Positions 25,373 through 33,199 of a stretch of DNA of 64,000 bases are shown here, one piece after another (position 1 is the stretch's first letter; each line of letters opens with the position of its first letter). Under the pieces are notes generated by a model. It made no database searches, was not told the DNA's origin, and was given only the letters and a program-made list of their open reading frames with translations. Position numbers and translations under genes: made by a program. Origin of the DNA: Sporosarcina sp. HYO08 (lineage in GTDB: Bacteria > Bacillota > Bacilli > Bacillales_A > Planococcaceae); assembly GCF_001563475.1 (NCBI RefSeq), contig NZ_LPUT01000027.1, forward strand, positions 310,001 through 374,000, given 5' to 3'.

Positions 25373-25386
25373 TTGACGCCCGTCAA
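25373..25386 (-). promoter_or_regulatory. FNR-type box upstream of the HMA gene
   Basis: TTGACGCCCGTCAA is a perfect dyad differing from the FNR half-site by one base per arm. TATTCT at 25350-25345 is a -10 candidate whose centre is 32 bp from the dyad centre, the distance expected for an activator bound at -41.5. Confidence 0.72.
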
Positions 25387-25471
25387 GTTTCGGGAAACTT
25401 TTCTTTTTCTTCCCGTGAAATTCATTTATACTAAAGAAAGAACGACTATTTGAGTGGAAAGGAACTTGTCC

Positions 25472-26155
25472 ATGGAACTCATTTATAAAGGTAAAACGAA
25501 AGATGTGTACAAATTAGAAGACGGTAACATTCTCTTAAAATTTAAAGATGATGTGACTGGGGAAGATGGCGTATTTGACCCGGGTGCCAATACAGTTGGT
25601 TTAACGATTGAAGGAGCAGGACAGTCGGGGCTCCGGATGACAACATTTTTCTTTGAAAAAATGGCGGAAGAAGGCATTCCAAGCCATTACATCGATGCGA
25701 ATATTGAGGATGTGACGATGACAGTAAAGGCGGCAACGATGTTCGGAAATGGCTTGGAGGTCATTTGCAGATACCGCGCAGTAGGCAGTTTCTTACGCCG
25801 CTATGGTGCGTATTGTGAAGAAGGACAAGTGCTGGACGCTTTTGTTGAAGTAACGATTAAAGACGATGAGCGCAATGATCCGCCAATTTCAAAAGATGGC
25901 TTAGCGCAGCTCGATATTTTGACGAATGAAGAATACGATACGCTTGAGGCGTTGACGAAGCAAATTTCGAATGTCGTGAAAGATACACTTGCTGAAAAGG
26001 GTCTCGACTTGTACGACATTAAACTAGAGTTTGGCCGTGACAGTCAAACAGGTGATATTATTTTAATCGATGAAATTTCTGGTGGGAATATGCGTGTGTA
26101 CAAAGAAGGTACGTACATCGCACCACTTGATCTCGAAAAACTAGTATTGGCTTAA
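25472..26155 (+). CDS. purC: Phosphoribosylaminoimidazole-succinocarboxamide synthase (SAICAR synthase)
   Basis: PurC catalyses step seven of IMP synthesis, joining aspartate to CAIR with ATP. The 227-residue protein has the start ELIYKGKTKDVYKLEDGNILLKFKDD, then TFFFEKMAEEGIPSHYI, VICRYRAVGSFLRRYG, the aspartate-binding DDERNDPPIS and LIDEISGGNMRVY. ATG 25472 is preferred (AAAGGAAC upstream). It stands alone, outside any pur operon, and diverges somewhat from the usual Bacillus PurC (no EGKAKKIF), so it may be a second, paralogous copy. Confidence 0.88.
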   Translation: MELIYKGKTKDVYKLEDGNILLKFKDDVTGEDGVFDPGANTVGLTIEGAGQSGLRMTTFFFEKMAEEGIPSHYIDANIEDVTMTVKAATMFGNGLEVICRYRAVGSFLRRYGAYCEEGQVLDAFVEVTIKDDERNDPPISKDGLAQLDILTNEEYDTLEALTKQISNVVKDTLAEKGLDLYDIKLEFGRDSQTGDIILIDEISGGNMRVYKEGTYIAPLDLEKLVLA

Positions 26156-26159
26156 GTAA

Positions 26160-26209
26160 AAAACCACTGTTGATTCCATAAATTAATGGAGTTAACAGTG
26201 GCTTTTTTT
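26160..26209 (+). terminator. Intrinsic terminator after purC
   Basis: CCACTGTT and AACAGTGG flank an inner CCAT/ATGG pair, giving a long stem, followed by seven T. Confidence 0.9.
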
Positions 26210-26329
26210 CTGGTCATGGTGAATTCTTTGACGACAGGATTGGGCTATTCCGTAAACATTTCCCAAATATGATAAAAAGTATCTAATTAGGACATCCTTC
26301 TTAGTATAGAAACAAAAGGAGGATGTCAG

Positions 26330-26884
26330 ATGAAACAAAAGATCATCTTATTCATCGTTATCATGACCTTACTGCTGGTCAGTGGATGCGGTAGCAATAA
26401 TATGAAAGTTCCAGTCAGCGGAGGAAGCGAACAAATGGCTGTGGCGCCGTTGATTAATACAAAAAATGAGAAGATCGGCGAAGTGAGCTTTGTTGAAGGG
26501 AAAGACGGCGTGACGATCGCTGTCATCGCGGAAGGGCTGCCGCCGGGTAAGAAAGGTATCCATATTCATGAAACGGGCGTTTGTACACCACCTACTTTCA
26601 CCTCGGCAGGCGGACATTTAAATCCAGCCCATCGAGAACATGGCTTTGATAATCCAAAAGGGTTCCATTTAGGGGATTTACCTAACATTGAAGTGGATGC
26701 AAATGGACGAGTGTCAGCCGAGTTGGAGTTGAAAGACGTCACGTTAGAAATGGGTCAAAAAAATTCATTGCTCGATCGAGATGGCAGCGCACTTGTCATC
26801 CATGCAAACGAAGATGACTATAAAACAGATCCATCAGGAAATTCCGGCGATCGGATTGCTTGTGCAGTTGTCAAAGCGAAATAA
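26330..26884 (+). CDS. sodC: Cu/Zn superoxide dismutase lipoprotein
   Basis: The 184-residue protein has a lipoprotein signal peptide (LLLVSGCGS) and a SodC beta-barrel. All ligands expected of an active enzyme are visible: HIH in KGIHIHETG and the histidine of ALVIHANEDDY for copper, the bridging histidine in GGHLNP, then HREHGF and FHLGDLPNIEVD for zinc, plus the active-site arginine and second disulfide cysteine in SGDRIACAVV. B. subtilis YojM is reported to lack a copper ligand; this copy looks complete. It would detoxify superoxide outside the membrane. ATG follows AAAAGGAGGATGTCAG. Confidence 0.93.
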   Translation: MKQKIILFIVIMTLLLVSGCGSNNMKVPVSGGSEQMAVAPLINTKNEKIGEVSFVEGKDGVTIAVIAEGLPPGKKGIHIHETGVCTPPTFTSAGGHLNPAHREHGFDNPKGFHLGDLPNIEVDANGRVSAELELKDVTLEMGQKNSLLDRDGSALVIHANEDDYKTDPSGNSGDRIACAVVKAK

Positions 26885-26933
26885 AATGAAAAGGGATGTC
26901 CTAGAGCGAAGCGTCGGACACCATTGAACACTA

Positions 26934-26969
26934 AATATCGTATCAAAAATGAAGGTGATACGATATTTT
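26934..26969. terminator. Hairpin between convergent sodC and the CAP gene
   Basis: AATATCGTATCA and TGATACGATATT form a perfect 12-bp stem with a 10-base loop, flanked by T-rich sequence on the plus side. It probably terminates sodC, possibly also the minus-strand gene. Confidence 0.7.
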
Positions 26970-26982
26970 GAAAGTGTATCGT

Positions 26983-26995
26983 GGTGCCAGTCACC
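26983..26995. repeat. GGTGCC-type palindrome (copy 2)
   Basis: GGTGCCAGTCACC lies between the hairpin at 26934 and the CAP gene. It is related to the elements at 9831 and 30418. Confidence 0.55.
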
Positions 26996-27011
26996 TCTAG
27001 GGTATCCCATT

Positions 27012-28139
27012 TTATTTTGAGAAAAATTTTTCAGTGTAATACGGTTGTGACTTTTCATTGAATGCAACGCCAGTCCCAAGATGACTGAAATGACCTTGCA
27101 AAATATTTTTACGATGTCCTTCTGAATTCATCAAGCCTTCATGCGCAAAAATGCTACTAGGCTGACCATAGGCAAGGTTTTCTCCCGCACTGGAAAATAA
27201 AATGCCATCATACTGCATCCGATCAAATGGCGATTTTCCTTCTTGATTTGTATGGCTGAAATAATTTTTTACCGCCATATCTTCACTATGCTTACGAGCC
27301 GTCCCGGAAACAAGTTCGTCCCACTGAAGTACAGAAAGTCCGTTCCGCACACGCGCAGCATTCGTTAAGTCAAACAGCTGCTGCTCAAATCCTTTTCTAA
27401 GCGCGTCATTACCGCCGGCGTAAATACCGGCTTTTCTCCGTTCCAGAGAGGCTGAGATCAGTTGAACGGCTGTTACGGTATCGTTTTTATGGAGATCATA
27501 AAAAACATACGTATACGTATCGCCTGACTTAAAGACATCGTATTCTTCGCTGTCTTGTAAAATGAAAATGTGCAGGCCTTTTCGAATCTCTTTAATCGGG
27601 TCACCAAATGCAGTTCGGACATCTGATTTGGATGAGCCGTATTGGATGCCTGCGGAAGTGGAAATAAGGCGATCGTTTGTGTAAATCGCATTGACGTTTC
27701 GCAGCTCGTCAAATGAAATCATAACGAAATTATGATAACGATCATGATACGTTTCCCATTCCGTGCCGTATTCGTTCACAGAAACGCGCTGCGGATCGCC
27801 TAGTTCTGTTCTCACATTTTCTTCAGAACTGCCAAGCACAATGTTATGAATGGCGATTTCTCCACTTGGCGGCTTTTCTAAAATCGGAATTTTGACATCG
27901 GGTGCTAGTTTCTCTTGATCCACCGAAGGTGATGATATAAAAAGAGCCGCTTTATCGGCTGTATCTCGAATGTATTGAACGGCGGTATGCACCGATTGAT
28001 TATTTAAAAGGGTATTGACCTGTTCGTCAATGGTGTCGAAAAATGAAAGGTCGACAATTTTTGAGACAGGTTCTTCCCAGATAGGTTTTGCGATATAAAG
28101 TAAACCTGCAAAAAGTGCTAAAAGGAATAGTCTTCTCAT
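27012..28139 (-). CDS. ylbC: CAP/SCP-domain protein with CAP-associated N-terminal domain (YlbC-like)
   Basis: The 375-residue protein has an N-terminal signal anchor (RRLFLLALFAGLLYIAKPI), a CAP-associated domain with two related segments (ENVRTELGDPQRVSVNEYGTEW; SKSDVRTAFGDPIKEI) and a C-terminal CAP domain (residues about 250-375) with LTNAARVRNGLSVLQWDE, HSEDMAVKNYFSHTN, AGENLAYG and SEGHRKNILQ. The overall layout is that of B. subtilis YlbC. It should face the cell exterior; function unknown. ATG 28139 follows AAGGGGGGAAATCC. Confidence 0.9.
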   Translation of the reverse strand: MRRLFLLALFAGLLYIAKPIWEEPVSKIVDLSFFDTIDEQVNTLLNNQSVHTAVQYIRDTADKAALFISSPSVDQEKLAPDVKIPILEKPPSGEIAIHNIVLGSSEENVRTELGDPQRVSVNEYGTEWETYHDRYHNFVMISFDELRNVNAIYTNDRLISTSAGIQYGSSKSDVRTAFGDPIKEIRKGLHIFILQDSEEYDVFKSGDTYTYVFYDLHKNDTVTAVQLISASLERRKAGIYAGGNDALRKGFEQQLFDLTNAARVRNGLSVLQWDELVSGTARKHSEDMAVKNYFSHTNQEGKSPFDRMQYDGILFSSAGENLAYGQPSSIFAHEGLMNSEGHRKNILQGHFSHLGTGVAFNEKSQPYYTEKFFSK

Positions 28140-28283
28140 CGGATTTCCCCCCTTAAGCTTATTGTACCTCCTTGCTGTTTCAGGTAGAAGTAAGACGCTC
28201 ATAGCCATTAGAGGTTCCGAATTTCCAGTCTGTCAGGAAAAACGATATACTTGTACAATAACAAATGCGCGGAGCGTGAAAAT

Positions 28284-29147
28284 ATGATGGTTTCGAAAAA
28301 AATGAAAAATGCGCGTGTCATCGAAAACAACAGCCCAATATTGAGTTGTCCGATCTGTTCATCTGACATGGATTTGCTAGAGTATGCAAAACTTGTTTGT
28401 TTAAACAACCACTCCTTTGATTTATCTAAAAATGGTTATGTCAATTTAGCACCGCAAGCTTCCGGAACGAAGTATGATAAGTCCCTATTTCAGGCAAGGA
28501 AAATAGTGATGGCGAGCGGTTTTTTTGACCCAATTATTTCTCGGATCACGGAAAATATAAAGGTGGCAAGAAACGGGGAACACTCCGCCCTTCTATTGGA
28601 TGCGGGATGTGGAGAAGGTTCTCACTTGTCGGCTATTTGCACACGTTTGAACAATTTAACAGGCGTGGGGATTGATCTGGCAAAAGAAGGCATCGAGGCT
28701 GCCGCAAAAATGCATCCAGGCTCGATTTGGGCAGTCGCTGATCTTGCGAAGTGCCCATTTGGAAGCGGGGAATTTGACTTTATCGTCAATATTTTATCAC
28801 CTGCTAATTTTGCAGAATTCACAAGGGTATTAAAGCCAGGGGGAATGTGTCTGAAAGTAGTTCCTGAAAGTGGCTATTTACAGGAATTGAGAACAATTTT
28901 TTATGACGGGAAAAGCGATCAAGCGAACTCCGCGGATCCTATTGAACGTTTTGGGGCGCATTTTGAAGAAGTGGAAACAACGCGGCTGACGTATCAATTT
29001 CCGCTGACACCTGAATTGCTGGAACCGCTCATTCGCATGACGCCGCTCTCATGGGGTGCGGGTGAGAAGAAAGTAAAAGAAGCTTTGCAAACCAATATTC
29101 GGCAAGTGACAGTTGATTTGTCAATTATTTCGGGATTGAACGGTTAA
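28284..29147 (+). CDS. rlmA: 23S rRNA (guanine-N1)-methyltransferase RlmA family
   Basis: The 287-residue enzyme has an N-terminal zinc ribbon (CPICSSDMDLLEYAKLVCLNNHSFDLSKNGYVNL), then a Rossmann methyltransferase domain with LLLDAGCGEGSHLSAI near residue 104 and a later FIVNILSPANFAEFTRVLKPGG. The order and motifs match RlmA (RrmA in E. coli, YxjB/TlrB in Gram-positives), which methylates G745 or G748 of 23S rRNA; the RlmA(II) type confers tylosin tolerance with another methylation. The target base cannot be assigned. ATG 28284 has GGAGCGTG upstream. Confidence 0.9.
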   Translation: MMVSKKMKNARVIENNSPILSCPICSSDMDLLEYAKLVCLNNHSFDLSKNGYVNLAPQASGTKYDKSLFQARKIVMASGFFDPIISRITENIKVARNGEHSALLLDAGCGEGSHLSAICTRLNNLTGVGIDLAKEGIEAAAKMHPGSIWAVADLAKCPFGSGEFDFIVNILSPANFAEFTRVLKPGGMCLKVVPESGYLQELRTIFYDGKSDQANSADPIERFGAHFEEVETTRLTYQFPLTPELLEPLIRMTPLSWGAGEKKVKEALQTNIRQVTVDLSIISGLNG

Positions 29148-29165
29148 CGGAAGGGGAATGAAAGG

Positions 29166-29264
29166 ATGTTTGGTGGGATTAGCAGTACGCCAAGTGGATT
29201 TTATGTGATAGCGATCGCCATGATCGTGTTGGTCGTCATTTTTATTGAATGGAAGACACGATGA
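29166..29264 (+). CDS. Very small single-TM protein (32 aa)
   Basis: The reading frame MFGGISSTPSGFYVIAIAMI followed by VLVVIFIEWKTR is a single TM helix with a short polar N-terminus and basic C-terminus. AAGGGGA lies 10 bases upstream and AAAGG is adjacent. It lies 18 bp after rlmA and is probably co-transcribed with it. No family recognised. Confidence 0.55.
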   Translation: MFGGISSTPSGFYVIAIAMIVLVVIFIEWKTR

Positions 29265-29307
29265 ATGATGATATACTGAAAAAAACTAAATGGAAAAGAG
29301 TGGAACT

Positions 29308-29784
29308 ATGCTAACATTTGAACAAAAGCAAGCGATTATTGAATCATTTCCTGAACTGACACGAAAAGACGTGTCGATGAAACGGGTCAATTATCATTAT
29401 GAAGACAGTGTGTATGATAAAACGATTGTCGTTCAACATTTACACCCGAATGGCAATGGCTTTGTTTACGTATCGGGCATTCCGGGTTACGCGTCCGACG
29501 ACCGAGGCCTTGTGAATATTCGGGAGGCGACGGAAGAGGAGTTGCGGACGATTATTCGCGACGCGATCGATGCATTATCTACGGAAAAGTCTGACGGAGA
29601 GCCGATTGTAGAGTTTTGGACAAATCCAGAAGGAGAACAGTTGGTGTTAAAGGAAGAAATGGACGCTTGGAATGTGTATCATGGTGAAAATTTGGAAGAT
29701 AGCTTTGGGGATTATGAAGAGGCCGTTGATTATTTAAGGGAAGAACGGTTTTCGCCTGGCAAGGGAGGCGACGGGTGCGCATGA
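29308..29784 (+). CDS. Conserved-looking hypothetical protein, acidic
   Basis: The 158-residue soluble, acidic protein starts MLTFEQKQAIIESFPELTRKD and contains VNYHYEDSVYDKTIVVQHLHPNGNGFVYV, then a helical region and PIVEFWTNPEGEQLVLKEEMDAWNVYHGENLEDSFGDYEEAV. No catalytic motif is visible and I do not recognise the family. The next small gene starts inside its 3' end, so the two are coupled. Confidence 0.75.
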   Translation: MLTFEQKQAIIESFPELTRKDVSMKRVNYHYEDSVYDKTIVVQHLHPNGNGFVYVSGIPGYASDDRGLVNIREATEEELRTIIRDAIDALSTEKSDGEPIVEFWTNPEGEQLVLKEEMDAWNVYHGENLEDSFGDYEEAVDYLREERFSPGKGGDGCA

Positions 29785-29924
29785 AGGGGAGTCATCTCGT
29801 CATCGGACTTGTTCTTTTTGTCCTCATTGTAGTGGCAGTCATCTATTTCACAATGATGGCGACGTTTGATAAAGGCGAAACTGGGTTCGAATCGTTTTCT
29901 ACTATCGAATATAAAATTTCTTAA
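29775..29924 (+). CDS. Small single-TM protein (49 aa)
   Basis: The peptide starts at GTG 29775 (or ATG 29781), with AAGGGAGG 6 bases before the GTG. It reads RMKGSHLVIGLVLFVLIVV, continues as AVIYFTMMATF, and ends with an outward tail DKGETGFESFSTIEYKIS. It overlaps the previous gene by 10 bp and ends at a terminator. Function unknown. Confidence 0.65.
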   Translation: MRMKGSHLVIGLVLFVLIVVAVIYFTMMATFDKGETGFESFSTIEYKIS

Positions 29925-29955
29925 CTAGGGCACATCGTTTGTCCTAGTTCTTTAG
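29923..29955 (+). terminator. Intrinsic terminator
   Basis: AACTAGG and CCTAGTT form a stem around a 13-base loop, followed by CTTT. It overlaps the stop codon of the small TM protein. Confidence 0.7.
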
Positions 29956-30055
29956 GATGCACAGTTCTATGCAATAGATTTGAATAAACTTTGACTTCCC
30001 GATACGTTGAAACTTTTTTTAGAAGCGCCCGTAAATCTATCATGGGGGGAGCATA

Positions 30056-30403
30056 ATGAGATTCACAATAGTATTATTCCTAATCGCCCTATTAGTTCTG
30101 GGGTGGCATGGTTTCTCGGCACGGGGCCAATGGGACTTAGCGGAAAAAGAATTTGAACAGTATATCGAAGAACAAGGGATCTCAAAATCCATGATTGATC
30201 AAAAGAAGATTAAGAATATCTCAAGAGACGGACGGAGGCTCATTGTAATGGTTTCCTATAAGGATGATCCAGGATTCCGCTATAATTATTATTATACAAA
30301 AAACAATAGCCGTCCAATGTATTTGGTCGTATCGGAAGGTGACTTTGACAAAGTAAAAGTTGTTCCGACAGAAAAAAAGATGAAATATCCACCGCTAGAG
30401 TGA
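30056..30403 (+). CDS. DUF3139-like secreted or anchored protein
   Basis: The 115-residue protein has an N-terminal TM segment (FTIVLFLIALLVLGWHGF) and an extracytoplasmic domain with AEKEFEQYIEEQGISKSMI and YKDDPGFRYNYYYTKNNSRPMYLVV, the pattern of DUF3139 proteins. Function unknown. The stop codon is inside its own terminator stem. ATG follows a GGGGGGAGCATA site. Confidence 0.8.
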   Translation: MRFTIVLFLIALLVLGWHGFSARGQWDLAEKEFEQYIEEQGISKSMIDQKKIKNISRDGRRLIVMVSYKDDPGFRYNYYYTKNNSRPMYLVVSEGDFDKVKVVPTEKKMKYPPLE

Positions 30404-30417
30404 TATTTCATCTTTTT
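30379..30417 (+). terminator. Intrinsic terminator overlapping the DUF3139 stop codon
   Basis: GATGAAATATC and GATATTTCATC form an 11-bp perfect stem followed by TTTTT; the 5' arm is coding sequence. Confidence 0.88.
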
Positions 30418-30430
30418 GGTGCCTGGCACC
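30418..30430. repeat. GGTGCCTGGCACC palindrome (copy 3)
   Basis: A perfect 13-base palindrome directly after the T run of the terminator. Related sequences are at 9831 and 26983. Confidence 0.65.
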
Positions 30431-30473
30431 AACCGAAATTGCCTGGTGTGTCATATGTCTTTGTTTGATTACT

Positions 30474-32609
30474 TCATGAGTGCCAATTCCCGGCTTTATA
30501 AGGTCCTTTTCGAAATGGCAGCCACCAGTTCCATTTGCCGAACAGTTTCATAAGGCTAGGCACGAGAAGCAATCGAATAATTGTCGCATCGATCGCAACT
30601 GCGACGGCGATGCCGACGCCAATTTGCTTAACGGGCAAGACGTCAGTGAATGCGAAAGCGCCGGTGATGACGATCATAATGAGAGCGGCAGAAGTAATAA
30701 TTTTACTTGTTGTTGCAAGCCCTTCAACTGTTGAATAATCATTGTCATACGTGTTGGCATATTCCTCTTGCATGCGTGAAATCAGAAATACTTCATAGTC
30801 CATACTTAAACCGAAAACGAGGCTAAAGACGAGCACTGGAATAATGAGTGCGATCGTTCCGGCTTCCATGCCAAAATGTCCATATTGGAAAATGTACACG
30901 AGGATGCCGAATGTTGAGGCAAGCCCGATGACATTCATCGCAATTGCTTTAATCGGTATTAAAATAGATCTGAAAGCGATCATTAAAATGACAAATGTCG
31001 TAGCGACGACCACGCCCAAGGCAATCCAAATCTTGTCCCAAATTTCATCGAATATTTCTTGGTTGAACTTTGGATGTCCGCCGATACGCAAATTCCATTC
31101 GGTCTCCTTCGCCGACCAGTCGCGCACCCAATCTTGCGCTGCTTCAGATGATCCTTTGGCGCTAATCGTCACTGGGATTAACAGTAAATCCCCATTGACA
31201 AAAGTGTCTAAAAGCGGTGTAAGGGATGAAGCCATTTGGGGCATTTGCATCGCTTGTTCCCATTGCTGGGCAGTGTCGATTTTGCTTGCTGTAAAAATGG
31301 TTTGCACTTGATCGACGAGCGGATCCGCTGTTAGTGCATCTTCTAATTGCTTCATCGATTGCAGTCCAGCTTCATCATCCCAGCCATTTGCCCGTTCTGC
31401 AACGAGATAGAGGGATGATTGCCGATCCATTTCAAACGTTTTTTCTATGAGCTCATAGGCTTGTCTTGTATCATATGACTTAGGTAATGAATCAATTTGC
31501 GGGATCGTCAATTCCATGTTTTTTACTGGAATGATCGCGATGCTCAGTAAAACGACGGCGATCGAAGTGATGAGTACTGGACGTTTAATGACGCCATTCG
31601 CAAAATCACGCCAACGATCGGAACCATTTGTTTTCACTTTCAACAGCTGCCATTTTTCAATCCGATCTCCAAGTGTCATGAGAAGTGCAGGCAATAACGT
31701 AACCGAACTGAGGACAGCCATGCCGACAACGATCATGCCGCCAAGTGCAATGTTTTGGAAAATGGCGACGCGAATGATAAACATAGCGCCAAGGCCGATA
31801 AATACACAAAATGCTGAAAAAATGATAGACCTGCCAGCGGTTCGAACGGTCGTAGAGACTGCTTCTTGAATGGCACTTTTCCTGCGCTCCTCTCGGTAAC
31901 GGCTAATAAAGAGCAAGGCAAAATCGATGCTTAACGCAAGACCGAGCATCGGAATAATGTTTAACACAAAAATGGACAAATCTAGTTTGCTGCCGATTAG
32001 CGTTAGGACGCCAAAAGAAGTCACGACCGTCACAACGCCAATTAGTATCGGAACGAATGAGGCAACGACAGTTCCAAACGCGAAAAGAAGAATAATGATC
32101 GCAATGGGCAGCCCGATCGCTTCTGCCGTCATTAAATCACGTTGGCTAGCGGTATTAATATCTTTTGAAATGGCGGAAGCACCCGTAAGCGTAACGCCTT
32201 TCTCATCGCCAATCGCATCACGGATTTGTGTGACGACTTGGGACATATCCAGGTCATCATTGTCAAAATGCAACATCGCATAGGAAACATTTGCTGTATA
32301 TTGTTTTTCTACATCGAGCGGCGAAACACTGTCAGACGTAACACCTAGTTCTTCAACTGTCGTCAGCGTTTCTTGAATTTTGGCATCAGAAACGCCGTCA
32401 AATACGAGAAACATTGTTTCGGCAGGCATGTCGAACTGATCAGAAACGATGTCCATCACTTCTGCATGTTCGCCTTTCATTTCAAATCCATCGCCTTGTA
32501 AGTAGCTTGGCAGTCGAACAGCAAAAATGGCCAAACCGACAAAAATAACGACCCAAGCGGCGATGATATATTTTGGGACACTCGTAACAAATTTTGCGAG
32601 CGGACGCAT
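30474..32609 (-). CDS. MMPL/RND-family exporter
   Basis: The 711-residue protein has two repeats, each with one TM, a large extracellular loop and five to six TM helices. Diagnostic stretches are PILIGVVTVVTSFGVLTLIG, GLALSIDFALLFISRYREE in repeat one and FGLSMDYEVFLISRMQEEY in repeat two, with the proton-relay Asp-Tyr pair. This is the MMPL class (YdfJ/YdgH type) that exports lipids or drugs. ATG 32609 has GAAAGGAAGGATC upstream; the longer form adds only 7 residues. No regulator gene is adjacent, so the substrate stays open. Confidence 0.92.
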   Translation of the reverse strand: MRPLAKFVTSVPKYIIAAWVVIFVGLAIFAVRLPSYLQGDGFEMKGEHAEVMDIVSDQFDMPAETMFLVFDGVSDAKIQETLTTVEELGVTSDSVSPLDVEKQYTANVSYAMLHFDNDDLDMSQVVTQIRDAIGDEKGVTLTGASAISKDINTASQRDLMTAEAIGLPIAIIILLFAFGTVVASFVPILIGVVTVVTSFGVLTLIGSKLDLSIFVLNIIPMLGLALSIDFALLFISRYREERRKSAIQEAVSTTVRTAGRSIIFSAFCVFIGLGAMFIIRVAIFQNIALGGMIVVGMAVLSSVTLLPALLMTLGDRIEKWQLLKVKTNGSDRWRDFANGVIKRPVLITSIAVVLLSIAIIPVKNMELTIPQIDSLPKSYDTRQAYELIEKTFEMDRQSSLYLVAERANGWDDEAGLQSMKQLEDALTADPLVDQVQTIFTASKIDTAQQWEQAMQMPQMASSLTPLLDTFVNGDLLLIPVTISAKGSSEAAQDWVRDWSAKETEWNLRIGGHPKFNQEIFDEIWDKIWIALGVVVATTFVILMIAFRSILIPIKAIAMNVIGLASTFGILVYIFQYGHFGMEAGTIALIIPVLVFSLVFGLSMDYEVFLISRMQEEYANTYDNDYSTVEGLATTSKIITSAALIMIVITGAFAFTDVLPVKQIGVGIAVAVAIDATIIRLLLVPSLMKLFGKWNWWLPFRKGPYKAGNWHS

Positions 32610-32772
32610 ATGATCCTTCCTTTCTATCACTTGATCCCTTACACCTGTCGGTTCCCACCATCGTGGAAGCAGAGGGACAATTGAATCAAGTTAAACCTTA
32701 TTCTTCTATAATAACGGAAAGAAGAATGAATGTCTTGAGATTGGGGGGTGTTGAAGGGGAAGAGAAAAACAC

Positions 32773-32805
32773 AAAAAAAATCCACTCCCCGAAGGAAGTG
32801 GATTT
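32773..32805 (-). terminator. Intrinsic terminator of the cold-shock gene
   Basis: On the minus strand AAATCCACT pairs with AGTGGATTT, followed by a run of eight T. Confidence 0.9.
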
Positions 32806-32816
32806 CAAAAGTCAAA

Positions 32817-33017
32817 TTAGTTTTTTGTAACGTTTGTAGCTTGTAGACCGCGTTGACCTTGCTCGATTTCGAAAGATACGTCCTGGCCTTCTTCAAGAGT
32901 TTTGAAGCCTTCGCCTTGGATTGCTGAGAAGTGTACGAATACGTCGTCGCCATCTTCACGCTCGATGAATCCAAAACCTTTTTCTGCGTTAAACCATTTT
33001 ACTTTACCTTGTTCCAT
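32817..33017 (-). CDS. csp: Cold shock protein (CspA/B family)
   Basis: The 66-residue OB-fold protein starts [20 protein letters not shown] and has both RNA-binding motifs, KGFGFIE and DVFVHFSAI. It is an RNA chaperone that melts secondary structure at low temperature. ATG 33017 has GAGGAGGAAACAAAC upstream. The leader RNA is about 110 nt long, in keeping with the post-transcriptional control known for csp genes. Confidence 0.97.
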   Translation of the reverse strand: MEQGKVKWFNAEKGFGFIEREDGDDVFVHFSAIQGEGFKTLEEGQDVSFEIEQGQRGLQATNVTKN

Positions 33018-33131
33018 GTTTGTTTCCTCCTCGTGCGCACTTGCACACATTGTGTTACTATCCTTGCTCAAGTCTTGAAGCGGTCAAGAAGTAATCGAGA
33101 CCTTCGTACCGAACAAAAATAATTCTCCTCT

Positions 33132-33160
33132 ATCATAACAGATTGGAATGGGTAGTGCAA
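33132..33160 (-). promoter_or_regulatory. SigA promoter of csp
   Basis: On the minus strand TTGCAC (33160-33155), 17 bases and TATGAT (33137-33132) form a good promoter. It leaves a leader of roughly 110 nt before the start codon. Confidence 0.75.
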
Positions 33161-33199
33161 GGAAAATGTTAAAAACGTTTTCATCTTTTCAAATGATCT

